In this document: positions 26,775 to 35,528 of the stretch, piece by piece
Position numbering within the stretch: the stretch's first letter is position 1
Layout: every line of letters begins with the position of its first letter
From: Clostridium algidicarnis DSM 15099
Lineage (GTDB): Bacteria; Bacillota; Clostridia; Clostridiales; Clostridiaceae
Direction of reading: 5' to 3'
Assembly: GCF_002934235.1 (NCBI RefSeq)
Contig: NZ_PTIS01000014.1
Location: forward strand, 1 to 64,000
Length of the DNA: 64,000 nucleotides
Position numbers and translations under genes: made by a program
The notes under the pieces: model-generated
What the model was told of the DNA's origin: nothing
Databases searched by the model: none
Seen by the model: the letters and a program-made list of their open reading frames with translations, nothing else

Positions 26775-28076
26775 TTACAATTTATTTGAAATTAAGTCAA
26801 TGCTTTCATTAAGTATATCCATATATCCACCAATAACTTCATAATTCTTCAAACTAATCTCTAATTTTATAAGGCCACTTAACCCATAAATCTCTTCCTT
26901 TGCATTATTATTAATTTTAGCAAAATGCAAAATACCCTTATATATCTCTTTTAACTTATTATAATCCTTTTGTTTTTTATAAATATCCTCTAAATATTTA
27001 TATCCTTTATTTAAGTATTCATAATCATTGTACTCATTGCATAAATTTAAACCTTTATTAATCATATCTATAGCATACTTATATTGCTTTGAATTTATAT
27101 ATATAATAGATTCATGTATAAAGGTCCTTGCTAAATGCGACCTATCATATATACTTCTTAGTTCCCCAGACTTACTAAAATAAACTTTGCTTTCCTCGTA
27201 TTCTTTATTTTTAAATAATGATATACCTAAGTTATTATATATATTCCCTAGTATAACCTTATCCTCTATATTAAAATTATCCTTTAGATCCCTATATATC
27301 TCTATGGATTTATTATAATCATCTATATCTTCATAACAAAGCGCTTCAATTATTCTTATTTTTATAAATATATTCTTTTCATCCTTAATATCTTTTCTTT
27401 CTTTAGCTTCTTTTATATACTGTAATGCTTTGCATACATTTTTCATATTAGAATACACTAAAGACATGTTATATAAGATTTTATTATAGATTTTGTAATC
27501 ATTCATGATATGAGATAAGTCCATAGACTTATTAAAATAATATATGGCTTCATTATATTGTAATAACCTTAGTTTACATATACCCATATTATTTAAAATC
27601 AAAATCTTATATTCCATGATATTTTTTTGATCTATTATTTCCATGCCTTTATCATAATTTATAAACGCCTCAACAGCCTTAGCTTCATTTAAAAGTTTAT
27701 CTCCAATCTTTTTATATACCATAATCATCACATTGGATATTTCATACTTATTACAAATACTTAAAATATCTAAATATTCTTCCATAGTAGAAGATTTCTC
27801 TAGTGACAATTTACAATACATTTCAGCATCTTCTTTAATGGTCCTTGAAAGATATTCTTCATCAAAGCTTAAATCCATATCTATAGATTTAATTTTTGCG
27901 TATTCTATTATATTTTGCATAAAACAAATAGCTGTGGCTTTACTGAAATGCCGTTTTTCTTTTTCCACCATGCTAATAAATTCTCTTGTAACACCTTCAA
28001 TAACTAGATCCTTTTGAGTTAAATTTAGCTTAGTCCTCAAATTTTTAAGCTTTTGTCCCTGACTTGGAATTTCCAA
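26775..28076 (-). CDS. HTH-TPR regulator 2 (RRNPP-type receptor candidate)
   Basis: Paralogue of regulator 1 with the same length and layout, and a TTG start at 28076, nine bases after GGAAGG. The HTH and the first ~235 residues are almost identical to regulator 1. Differences gather in the C-terminal TPRs (about 245-330 and 360-400), where peptide is bound in known relatives. A propeptide gene follows. The pair probably arose by tandem duplication and is diverging in ligand specificity. Confidence 0.85.
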   Translation of the reverse strand: MEIPSQGQKLKNLRTKLNLTQKDLVIEGVTREFISMVEKEKRHFSKATAICFMQNIIEYAKIKSIDMDLSFDEEYLSRTIKEDAEMYCKLSLEKSSTMEEYLDILSICNKYEISNVMIMVYKKIGDKLLNEAKAVEAFINYDKGMEIIDQKNIMEYKILILNNMGICKLRLLQYNEAIYYFNKSMDLSHIMNDYKIYNKILYNMSLVYSNMKNVCKALQYIKEAKERKDIKDEKNIFIKIRIIEALCYEDIDDYNKSIEIYRDLKDNFNIEDKVILGNIYNNLGISLFKNKEYEESKVYFSKSGELRSIYDRSHLARTFIHESIIYINSKQYKYAIDMINKGLNLCNEYNDYEYLNKGYKYLEDIYKKQKDYNKLKEIYKGILHFAKINNNAKEEIYGLSGLIKLEISLKNYEVIGGYMDILNESIDLISNKL

Positions 28077-28404
28077 TGACATCATCCTTCCAACAATGAA
28101 ATATAAACATATAGTTATATATATTTTACAATACTATCTATGTAAAATATTAAATTTAATACATTTAAATCATGGTAATATATCCCTATTAGAAAGACTC
28201 ACCTCTGTAAAATCATCTAATTATTGAAAGTCTTTCTTATATTCTTTTGTATTCCTTCATCAACGTTGCCTCTTTGTGAAAATAACTTTCGCTCCTCTCA
28301 AATACATTATAATCATTTTAACCTATTATTAAAGTTGTGTAATGCAAAAATAGGACTATTTTTATAAATAATCCTATTTTCATATAATAAATATATTAAG
28401 TTTT
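28077..28404. other. region between regulator 2 and the metal ABC operon
   Basis: No ORF. It holds an inverted repeat AGAAAGACT (28191-28199) / AGTCTTTCT (28229-28237) and the terminator of the metal operon. The first ~110 bases must contain the regulator 2 promoter, but no strong hexamer pair stands out. Confidence 0.45.
28347..28380 (-). terminator. terminator of the metal ABC operon
   Basis: Stem AAAATAGGA (28347-28355) with TCCTATTTT (28372-28380), 25 bases past the last permease stop on the minus strand. Its AT-rich flanks give U-rich tails in both directions. Confidence 0.65.
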
Positions 28405-29517
28405 TTAAGCAATTTCTTTATAACTCATTATAGCATAAGATCTTCCCTCATCTGTTAATTTAATTATATCATCTTCTATAAATATCTTATCTTGCTCTTT
28501 AAGTCCCTTTATTATTGATTTTAAAAAGCCTTGTTCCCAGTGAAGATGTTCATGGATGCTATTAACTCCACATTCCCGCTTTTCGTTTTCTTCGCCTTCA
28601 TGGTTATATAAATGAAATAACATGGACTTTTCTGCAAATTCTATTTTTTGGGACTTACGTCTTCTTATAATAGTTAAAAGTCCTGTGTCTTTTGCAAATA
28701 TAAATACTAATAAAAATGTTATTCCAGTAAGAACAGCCATAGATCCTGCTATGGATACATCTAATCTTTGTGCAAATTGGTAGCCTAGTATAGCATTTAT
28801 AGCTCCTATTAAAGCACTTAATATAATCATCTTTTTTAAATCATTGGTTAATAAATATGCTGTTACAGGGGGTCCTATCATAAATGCAATTACTAAGATA
28901 GATCCTACAGCTTCAAAGGCTCCCACTGCTGTTATTGATACTATAGTCATTAAACTATAATGTAAAAGAGCTGGTGCAAATCCCAAAACTGCTGCTAGAG
29001 CTGGATCAAAGGTTACTACCTTAAGCTCTTTGAAAAATACTATTATGAATATTAAATTTATAATAAGAATAGCTCCCATGGAATACATACCCTTAGCTCC
29101 TATATCCATCCCACCTATTTTCATACGGTTAAATGGTGCAAAGGCAAGCTCTCCTAATAATACTGAATCTGTATCTAAATGAACTGAACCTGCATATTTA
29201 GAAATCATTATTATTGCTATACTGAAAAGTAGTGGAAATACAATCCCTATAGCTGAATCCTCCGATACAAGTTTAGTGCTATTAAGCATTTCAGTTAAAA
29301 ATACAGTTAGAACACCTACGAGAGCTGCTCCTACTATTAAAAGTGGAGATGTTAATCTATGAGTTATGAAAAATGCTATTACAATTCCAAGTAATATAGT
29401 ATGAGTTATAGCATCTGACATCATAGACATCTTTCTTAATACTAAGAATACTCCTGGGAGGGAACAAGCTACAGCCACCATTACTGCTATAATTTGAATT
29501 TCTAATTGTGGTGTCAT
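28405..29517 (-). CDS. metal ABC transporter permease with C-terminal winged-helix-like domain
   Basis: Protein of 370 residues. The first ~285 form an ABC-3 family permease (eight to nine helices), as in MntC/TroD systems. About 85 extra residues follow the last helix and its RRRK stop. They contain a short helical domain with an HWEQGFLKSIIKGLKEQDKIFI wing-like pattern and a D-I-IKLTDEGR ending, as in DtxR/MarR-type winged helices. Some Firmicute metal permeases carry such a tail, which may sense or tune. It is last in the operon and abuts the preceding permease (TAA-ATG). Confidence 0.88.
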   Translation of the reverse strand: MTPQLEIQIIAVMVAVACSLPGVFLVLRKMSMMSDAITHTILLGIVIAFFITHRLTSPLLIVGAALVGVLTVFLTEMLNSTKLVSEDSAIGIVFPLLFSIAIIMISKYAGSVHLDTDSVLLGELAFAPFNRMKIGGMDIGAKGMYSMGAILIINLIFIIVFFKELKVVTFDPALAAVLGFAPALLHYSLMTIVSITAVGAFEAVGSILVIAFMIGPPVTAYLLTNDLKKMIILSALIGAINAILGYQFAQRLDVSIAGSMAVLTGITFLLVFIFAKDTGLLTIIRRRKSQKIEFAEKSMLFHLYNHEGEENEKRECGVNSIHEHLHWEQGFLKSIIKGLKEQDKIFIEDDIIKLTDEGRSYAIMSYKEIA

Positions 29518-30492
29518 TTACTTTCCCTCCTTCATAACATTTATTTTTATAGGACTTTCAGGATTTTCACCTTTTTGTCTTCTATAAAAGTAATCTTTTA
29601 TTTCTTTTTCGTTTTTCTTGTTTCTAAAATACTTCCATATAAGACCTCTATTAGGTGCAAAGGTTAAACTTATAATTACAATTACACTTATAACTATTAC
29701 TATAGTAGGTCCTGTTGGTAATTTAGGAACAACTGAACTTATTATAGTTCCAATAACTCCAGATATAGCACCAAATATTGCTGATAATACTACCATTAAA
29801 GAGAGTTTATCTGTCCACTGCCTTGCAGCTACTGCTGGTGCTATTAACATGGCACTCATTAATATAACCCCTACAGTTTGAAGGCCTACAATAATTGAAG
29901 TTACTATCATAGCTGAAAGTAATATATTAATCTTTTTAGTAGGGAATCCAAGACTTTCAGCAAACTCCTCATCAAAGGATATTATTTTAAATTCTTTCCA
30001 GAAAATTATAACTAATGATATTAATATAATTCCTAAAATAGCCATTACTCTAACATCTCTTTTTAATAAGGTGGATGCTTGCCCAAATATAAATTTATCA
30101 AGACCTGCTTGATTGGCATTTGGAATTTTTTGAATGTAAGTTAAAAGTACAATTCCTGCTCCAAAGAACACTGATAATACAAGAGCTAGTGCGCTATCGA
30201 ATTTAATTTTAGAGTATTTAACTATAGATATAATTAAATATGTAGATATAAATCCAGCGATAAGTGCTCCTAAAAGTAGTACTTCAATTTTTTTACTTTG
30301 TGTAAATAAGAAGGCTAAAGCAATTCCAGGAAGGGCTGAGTGAGAAACTGCATCACCTAAAAGACTCTGCTTTTTTATAACGGCAAAGCTTCCAAGTACG
30401 CCACTTATTACCCCTAAAAGTGCTGCCCCTAGTGACACTGTTTGTAATGTATAATCTGTTAAAATAAGTTGCAATATATCCAAGTTTCTCAC
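29518..30492 (-). CDS. metal ABC transporter permease (TroC/MntB family)
   Basis: ABC-3 family permease of 324 residues. The N-terminal LGVISGVLGSFAVIKKQSLLGDAVSHSALPG contains the conserved GDA-SH motif that faces the ATPase. About eight to nine membrane helices follow, then a basic cytoplasmic tail. It lies directly against both neighbours in the operon, with no gaps, implying coupled translation. Confidence 0.92.
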   Translation of the reverse strand: MRNLDILQLILTDYTLQTVSLGAALLGVISGVLGSFAVIKKQSLLGDAVSHSALPGIALAFLFTQSKKIEVLLLGALIAGFISTYLIISIVKYSKIKFDSALALVLSVFFGAGIVLLTYIQKIPNANQAGLDKFIFGQASTLLKRDVRVMAILGIILISLVIIFWKEFKIISFDEEFAESLGFPTKKINILLSAMIVTSIIVGLQTVGVILMSAMLIAPAVAARQWTDKLSLMVVLSAIFGAISGVIGTIISSVVPKLPTGPTIVIVISVIVIISLTFAPNRGLIWKYFRNKKNEKEIKDYFYRRQKGENPESPIKINVMKEGK

Positions 30493-31308
30493 CTACCTTT
30501 TTAAAATTTCACCCTTGCTCTTATATGTCTTATTTATATTTTGCTCTGTAAATACTTCTTCTACAGGTCCACTTGCTATAATTTGAGTGCTTAATAATGT
30601 GACCCAGTCAAAATATTCTTTAACTGTTTGAAGATCATGGTGAACAACTATTACAGTCTTACCTCTATCTTTTAATTCTTTTAAAAGAGAAATTATAGCT
30701 TTTTCTGTTATGGCATCTACCCCTTGAAAAGGCTCATCCATAAAGTATATATCCGCTTCTTGAACTAAAGCTCTTGCAAGAAATACTCTTTGTTTTTGAC
30801 CACCTGATAACTGACTTATTTGCCTATTTATAAAATCCTTCATTCCTACCTTTTCTAATGCTTCCACTGCCTTTTCTTTATCTTTTTTGGTTGGGCGCTT
30901 CACCCATCCTAATGACCCATATCTCCCCATAAGTACTACATCTAATACATCTGTTGGGAAGTCCCAATCTACACTGCCACTTTGAGGCACGTAGCCTATA
31001 TTCTTTCTTTCTTCTTTATAAGACCTACCATTAAATGTAACCTTGCCCGATATTGGTTTTATTAAATTTAACATAGCCTTAATCAAGGTAGACTTACCTG
31101 CTCCATTAGGTCCTACTATTGCCATTAAAATTCCTTTAGGTATTTTAAGATCAACGTCCCATAAAACTGGTACAACCTGGTATGCTACTGTCATATCTTC
31201 TACTTCTATTATATAATCATTTGTGTCTATTTTATTTTTTAACACTTCTGACCTACTATTTTGTATTCCTAATTTATTATTTAATTTATCTATATTTATT
31301 TCTGACAT
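30493..31308 (-). CDS. metal ABC transporter ATP-binding protein
   Basis: Protein of 271 residues. Walker A GPNGAGKST, Q-loop YVPQSGSVDWDFP (typical of Mn/Zn/Fe ATPases), signature LSGGQKQR, Walker B IYFMDEP and H-loop VHHDL are present. An N-terminal ~30-residue extension precedes the usual domain start. It powers the adjacent two permeases. Confidence 0.94.
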   Translation of the reverse strand: MSEINIDKLNNKLGIQNSRSEVLKNKIDTNDYIIEVEDMTVAYQVVPVLWDVDLKIPKGILMAIVGPNGAGKSTLIKAMLNLIKPISGKVTFNGRSYKEERKNIGYVPQSGSVDWDFPTDVLDVVLMGRYGSLGWVKRPTKKDKEKAVEALEKVGMKDFINRQISQLSGGQKQRVFLARALVQEADIYFMDEPFQGVDAITEKAIISLLKELKDRGKTVIVVHHDLQTVKEYFDWVTLLSTQIIASGPVEEVFTEQNINKTYKSKGEILKR

Positions 31309-31327
31309 CTTTAAATCCCCCTATCCT

Positions 31328-32269
31328 TTATTTTAAGGCATCTACAATGGTATCAATGTTGCTCTTAAATGTTCCTATATAAGTTTCAGCCTTACTTCCC
31401 TCATCGCCTATAGAGTCTGAATAAAGTTCTCCACCTATTTTCACATCAAATCCTTGAGCTTTAACTGCTTCTTGAAGGGCCTCGATATTTTTCTTAGGCA
31501 CTGAGGATTCTATAAATACAGCCTTAATTTTACGTTCTACTATAAAGTTTGCAAGCTCTCTTACATCTGAAGTCCCAGCTTCTGAAGCTGTACTTATACC
31601 TTGGAGTCCTCTTACATCATATCCATAAGCTTTTCCAAAATAATTAAATGCATCATGTGCTGTTATAAGAACCCTATTTTCTTCTGGAAGTTCTAATGTT
31701 CTTTTCTTTATATATGCATCCAGTTCATCTAACTCTGCCAAATAACTTTTTAAATTCTCATCATATTCTTTTTCATGTTCTTTATCTAATTCTTTAAGTC
31801 CCTTTGCAAGCTCTTTAGATGCATCCTTCCAGATGTTAACATCAAACCAGATGTGAGGGTCATGTGAAATAGAAGCGTCTTGTGAGTTTAATAAATCTTC
31901 TTCCTTTACTCCATCAGCTACTGATACAATAAGCTTTCCTCCGCCATCTAACTTCTCGAATACCTCTCCCATCTTACCTTCCAAATGAAGTCCATTGTAT
32001 ACTACCATGTCGGCTTTTTGCATAAGACTTACATCTCCAGCACTAGCCTTATATAAATGGGGATCCACTCCTGGTCCCATAAGTCCCTTAACCTCTACAT
32101 AATCCCCACCGATGGATTTTGTCATATCACTAAGCATTGTAGTTGTTGTAACAACGTTATATTTTCCCTTTTTTCCTCCAGAATTATTATCACCTTTTGA
32201 TGGTGCACATCCTGAAATAAAGATTGCAATAATAGATAAAACTAATATAGAACTTAATACCTTTTTCAT
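31328..32269 (-). CDS. Mn/Fe-type ABC transporter substrate-binding lipoprotein
   Basis: Protein of 313 residues. A lipobox (ISGC) anchors this cluster A-I (TroA-like) metal-binding protein. The four ligands expected from the family are His in DPHLYKAS, His in DPHIWFDV, Glu in FIESSVPKK and Asp in LYSDSIG. A His-His-Glu-Asp set is typical of Mn/Fe proteins rather than zinc ones (three His), and there is no His-rich loop. First transport gene after the regulator, at a 14-base gap. Confidence 0.9.
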   Translation of the reverse strand: MKKVLSSILVLSIIAIFISGCAPSKGDNNSGGKKGKYNVVTTTTMLSDMTKSIGGDYVEVKGLMGPGVDPHLYKASAGDVSLMQKADMVVYNGLHLEGKMGEVFEKLDGGGKLIVSVADGVKEEDLLNSQDASISHDPHIWFDVNIWKDASKELAKGLKELDKEHEKEYDENLKSYLAELDELDAYIKKRTLELPEENRVLITAHDAFNYFGKAYGYDVRGLQGISTASEAGTSDVRELANFIVERKIKAVFIESSVPKKNIEALQEAVKAQGFDVKIGGELYSDSIGDEGSKAETYIGTFKSNIDTIVDALK

Positions 32270-32283
32270 GGTTATTCCTCCTT

Positions 32284-32919
32284 TTAATCTACAAAAATGT
32301 TGTTTGCAGCTTCTTTTCCTATAATTATATCTTTTTCATTTTTCCTTAAAGTAATAGGTCCATTATAGGGTGCTAAATCTACCACCTTAATTTCATCTCC
32401 AATATTTAAACCTAGACTATCTACATATTGTAAAAGCTGTCTTTCGTCAAATACACGCCTTATTGTAGTTTCTTCCCCTACATCTAAAGTATCTAGAGTT
32501 CTGTATTTTGATAGACCTATTTCATTTTGAAATATAGGACTACCATGAGGACAAGCCTTTGGATAATTAAGATATTTATCTAATCGCTTTTCTAACTTTA
32601 AGTTAGTTACATGTTCAAGCTTTTCTGCCTCTTCATTTACCTCATGCCAACTATATCCAAGATGTTCAACAAGCAAAACCTCCCATAGCCTATGCCTTCT
32701 TATAACACTTATGGCTTCCTTTTTCCCATATTCAGTAAGTCTTATACCCTTGTATGGAGTATATTCAAGATATCCTTCATCTAAAAGTTTTTTGATCATC
32801 TCACTTACAGAAGGTGCCGAAACCCCTAATACTTTAGCTATCTCTTTATTATTAACTTGCTTTCTATGTCCCCCAAGGTTATAAACAGCCTTTAAATAAT
32901 CTTCTTTATTATCCGTCAT
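32284..32919 (-). CDS. DtxR/MntR-family metal-dependent repressor
   Basis: Protein of 211 residues. An N-terminal winged helix (AKVLGVSAPSVSEMIKKL, about 28-45) is followed by a dimerisation/metal domain with RHRLWEVLLVEHLGY, WHEVNEEAEKLEH and CPHG. An SH3-like FeoA domain forms the last ~75 residues. Such proteins bind Mn2+ or Fe2+ as co-repressor and shut off metal uptake. It heads the operon it probably controls and has a matching operator just upstream. Confidence 0.92.
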   Translation of the reverse strand: MTDNKEDYLKAVYNLGGHRKQVNNKEIAKVLGVSAPSVSEMIKKLLDEGYLEYTPYKGIRLTEYGKKEAISVIRRHRLWEVLLVEHLGYSWHEVNEEAEKLEHVTNLKLEKRLDKYLNYPKACPHGSPIFQNEIGLSKYRTLDTLDVGEETTIRRVFDERQLLQYVDSLGLNIGDEIKVVDLAPYNGPITLRKNEKDIIIGKEAANNIFVD

Positions 32920-32946
32920 AAATTATTCCACCTTTATGTGTTTAAA

Positions 32947-32966
32947 AGTTTAGGTATACCTAACTT
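32947..32966 (-). promoter_or_regulatory. DtxR/MntR-type operator
   Basis: The near-perfect palindrome AGTTTAGGTATACCTAACTT is centred at 32956.5, about 38 bases before the regulator's ATG. TTAGGTATACCTAA resembles known DtxR-family (MntR/TroR-like) operators. A TATAAT-like -10 lies just upstream on the minus strand, so binding would block transcription of the whole metal operon (autoregulation). Confidence 0.75.
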
Positions 32967-33086
32967 AATATTATAATACCACCTAATCCTTCAACTGTGA
33001 ATAGTAATTAATAATAATTATTATTATTCATAATTTATTCACATCCTTATTAAGTTACCTAAAGTTTTTTTATAAAACGCGAAAAA

Positions 33087-33134
33087 ATATACCCTACAGC
33101 CAAGGCTATTTAAAGTCCTTGCTATAGGGTATAT
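33087..33134 (-). terminator. Rho-independent terminator
   Basis: Stem ATATACCCTA (33087-33096, extended by AGCCAAGG/CCTTGCT) with TAGGGTATAT (33125-33134), followed on the minus strand by TTTTTTCGCG. It ends the small leftward gene at 33226. A second short hairpin (ATTAAAGTA/TACTTTAAT, 33141-33174) lies in between. Confidence 0.75.
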
Positions 33135-33225
33135 CTTCATATTAAAGTAGGATATCTAGAAACCATACTTTAATATATTATTTATTATAGGCAACTTGTG
33201 TTTTGTTACCCAACTATTAATTGCG

Positions 33226-33408
33226 CTATATTTTAACTATCTTACTTATTATAGCATCTTCAATTAATTCACTTTTACTAAATCCTTTTTTAAAAAATCT
33301 TATTTGTTTATATTTAATTCCATTCATCTCAAAATCCAAAACATCTATTCTATCGCCTTTATAAATAACCGGTTCTTTCTCATCCTTTAAAAAAACTTGA
33401 ACTTCCAT
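33226..33408 (-). CDS. small protein of unknown function
   Basis: 60 residues, charged, without signal peptide or membrane segment. The pattern (VQVFLKDE...VIYKGDRIDVLDFE, IKYKQIRFF) suggests a small beta-barrel or sheet. AAGGTGG lies four bases before the ATG, and a strong terminator follows, which supports a real monocistronic gene. I do not recognise the family. Confidence 0.65.
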   Translation of the reverse strand: MEVQVFLKDEKEPVIYKGDRIDVLDFEMNGIKYKQIRFFKKGFSKSELIEDAIISKIVKI

Positions 33409-33642
33409 TTAGCCACCTTCTTCATTGTAGTTTAAATACATTATATTACTAATTTCATGAAAATACAAAACACTATTTAAATCTTCTATAATATTGTAAA
33501 CAACTTATATTTTATATTGAAAATAAAATAACTTTTAACTTAGATATATCCTGTAATTCCATAAAATAAAGTAAATTCAAACTGAATTTTAAAATATATT
33601 GAATAGTTTAAGGAAACACTATATCTAAGGTAGGTGATTTAA

Positions 33643-34086
33643 ATGTTAAAAAAGATGGTTATTATTTTAGTTCTTATACTTTCTTTTCCTATAGAAGCCT
33701 TCTCTATTGAAACTATAAACATTGAAATTTTTAATGTAGATAATGGCTCTGTTATAATCAATACTTGCTCTAATGTAAGTATTCAAAATCAAGTTAAAAC
33801 ATATCTAAAAAAGATAACTGGAGTTTATGCTAAATTAAATCCTGTTCCAGATGATGGATATATGATTAAAATTCCCTTAGAATATCCTTTAGAAATAAAA
33901 AATCAATGGGTACATTCCTTTGTAGATGAAGTTGTAATTATATTGCCAAAAGGTGAGTCTCCTTATCTTTTAATTTTTGATAATAAGGATAATCCTCTTT
34001 TCTTTACTTTTAAGGGAAATATAAATAAACTCTTGGAAAGTTTAAACTTTGACATAAGCTCCAACAAAGATATTTTTATCAATTGA
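33643..34086 (+). CDS. secreted protein of unknown function
   Basis: 147 residues. An N-terminal signal peptide (KK, hydrophobic core, cleavage near IEAFS, residue ~21) is followed by a small soluble domain with a single Cys. No membrane anchor or sorting motif follows, so the product is probably released or envelope-associated. The start has AAGGTAGGTG upstream. Confidence 0.6.
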   Translation: MLKKMVIILVLILSFPIEAFSIETINIEIFNVDNGSVIINTCSNVSIQNQVKTYLKKITGVYAKLNPVPDDGYMIKIPLEYPLEIKNQWVHSFVDEVVIILPKGESPYLLIFDNKDNPLFFTFKGNINKLLESLNFDISSNKDIFIN

Positions 34087-34164
34087 TTTAAGTTTTGGTG
34101 TCTTAAAAAATATATATTGAAATCAACTTAAAGTTAACTTAATGTAAATCTATAAGCTACTAAT

Positions 34165-34323
34165 TTATCTTTTATTTTTAACAGGCTTTTTTATTCCATA
34201 AATATTCATAAATAAATTTTCGAATGATTCTTTATCCCCTAAAAGTTTAAAGAAAAAATATGCTAAAGTTATTAAAATACTATTTGTGATTCTCTCTAAT
34301 GAATTATATTCTTTTCTTCTCAT
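34165..34323 (-). CDS. small basic protein with hydrophobic centre, unknown
   Basis: 52-residue ORF with a perfect GGAGG six bases before its ATG. Basic ends (MRRKEY..., ...KKPVKNKR) flank a hydrophobic, Phe-rich middle (ILITLAYFFFKLLG), probably a short membrane-binding helix. It lies in the otherwise empty gap after the secreted protein gene and points against it. Confidence 0.6.
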   Translation of the reverse strand: MRRKEYNSLERITNSILITLAYFFFKLLGDKESFENLFMNIYGIKKPVKNKR

Positions 34324-34549
34324 AATAATCCTCCTACTTTCAACATAAATTATAATCTTATTACATAAACCTTTCTATGTTGTATAATTATAAGCATACA
34401 GTAAGATTGTATAAAATGTAATACTTATATCCTATATTTTACGAAATGTTAATAATAGATTTTTAATTATTACACTTTAGAGTTATAATATTCATAGTTA
34501 CAACCTATATACTGTTAATTTAAAGAAATTTTATAAGGGGGATTTTTAA

Positions 34550-35503
34550 ATGAGAATAGTAGTATTAGAACCTTTAGGTCTTACAGGCGAGGAACTTTTA
34601 GAAATTGGAGGTTCTTTGATAGATCTTGGACACGAAATAACTTCTTATGGAAATAGACCAGAAAATGAAGAGGAACTTATTGAACGAATTGAAGGAGCTG
34701 ATGTATTAATTGTTGCAAATATGCCCCTTAGTTCAAAGGCTATAGCTTCAAATCCTAATATAAAGATGATTTCCGTAGCTTTTACTGGCGTGGATCATAT
34801 AGACATGGAAACTTGCAGAAAAAATAATATAATGGTATGTAATGCCGCTGGCTATAGTACATATTCTGTAGCTGAACTTACCTTTGGGCTTATACTTTCT
34901 GTACTTAGAAATATAGTTCCTTTAAATGAAGTTACAAGAGAAGGTAAAAACAAAGATGGATTTAGTCAAAATGAACTTTATGGGAAAACCTTAGGAATTA
35001 TAGGAACTGGATCTATTGGCACTAGAGTTGCTGAAATAGCTAAGGTCTTTGGATGTAACATCTTAGCTTACAGCCGAACTGAAAAGAAATCTTTAATAGA
35101 TTCAGGAATTAAATATGTATCACTTAAAACCTTACTTTCAGATAGTGATATTGTATCTATTCATGTTCCATTAAACGAAGAAACCAAGGGACTAATAGGC
35201 AGGGATGAAATTTCTATTATGAAGCCTTCTGCCATACTCATAAATACAGCTAGAGGACCTATTGTAGATGAAGATGTTCTAGCAGAAGCCCTTGAAAATG
35301 ATATAATTGCCGGTGCTGGAATTGATGTATTTAAAGTAGAGCCACCTCTACCTAAAGACCACCCATTATTAAAGTGTTCAAATACCGTAGTTACTCCTCA
35401 TATAGCTTTTGCAACAGAGGAAGCCATTACAAGAAGAGCACATATAACCTTTGAAAATATAACAAAATTCCTTAAAGGAAATCCACAAAATATAATGAGG
35501 TAG
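34550..35503 (+). CDS. D-isomer specific 2-hydroxyacid dehydrogenase
   Basis: NAD-dependent dehydrogenase of 317 residues. The nucleotide-binding motif is GIIGTGSIGTRVAEIAKVFG (about 149-168). Catalytic residues are Arg in NTARGPIVDE (about 234), Glu in VEPPLP (about 263) and His in VTPHIAF (about 285). Substrate (phosphoglycerate, glycerate or another 2-hydroxyacid) cannot be told from sequence. It is monocistronic, with a GGGGG-type ribosome site. Confidence 0.9.
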   Translation: MRIVVLEPLGLTGEELLEIGGSLIDLGHEITSYGNRPENEEELIERIEGADVLIVANMPLSSKAIASNPNIKMISVAFTGVDHIDMETCRKNNIMVCNAAGYSTYSVAELTFGLILSVLRNIVPLNEVTREGKNKDGFSQNELYGKTLGIIGTGSIGTRVAEIAKVFGCNILAYSRTEKKSLIDSGIKYVSLKTLLSDSDIVSIHVPLNEETKGLIGRDEISIMKPSAILINTARGPIVDEDVLAEALENDIIAGAGIDVFKVEPPLPKDHPLLKCSNTVVTPHIAFATEEAITRRAHITFENITKFLKGNPQNIMR

Positions 35504-35520
35504 GGCCTATGGCCCTTTTT
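35503..35520 (+). terminator. short GC-rich terminator
   Basis: GGGCC-TAT-GGCCC followed by TTTTT begins on the last base of the dehydrogenase stop codon. It is compact but a good intrinsic terminator. Confidence 0.75.
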
Positions 35521-35528
35521 CTTATTCC

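Noticed and set aside
26578-26844. Plus-strand open frame of 88 codons
   Set aside because: Antisense to propeptide 2 and the regulator end; no ribosome site.
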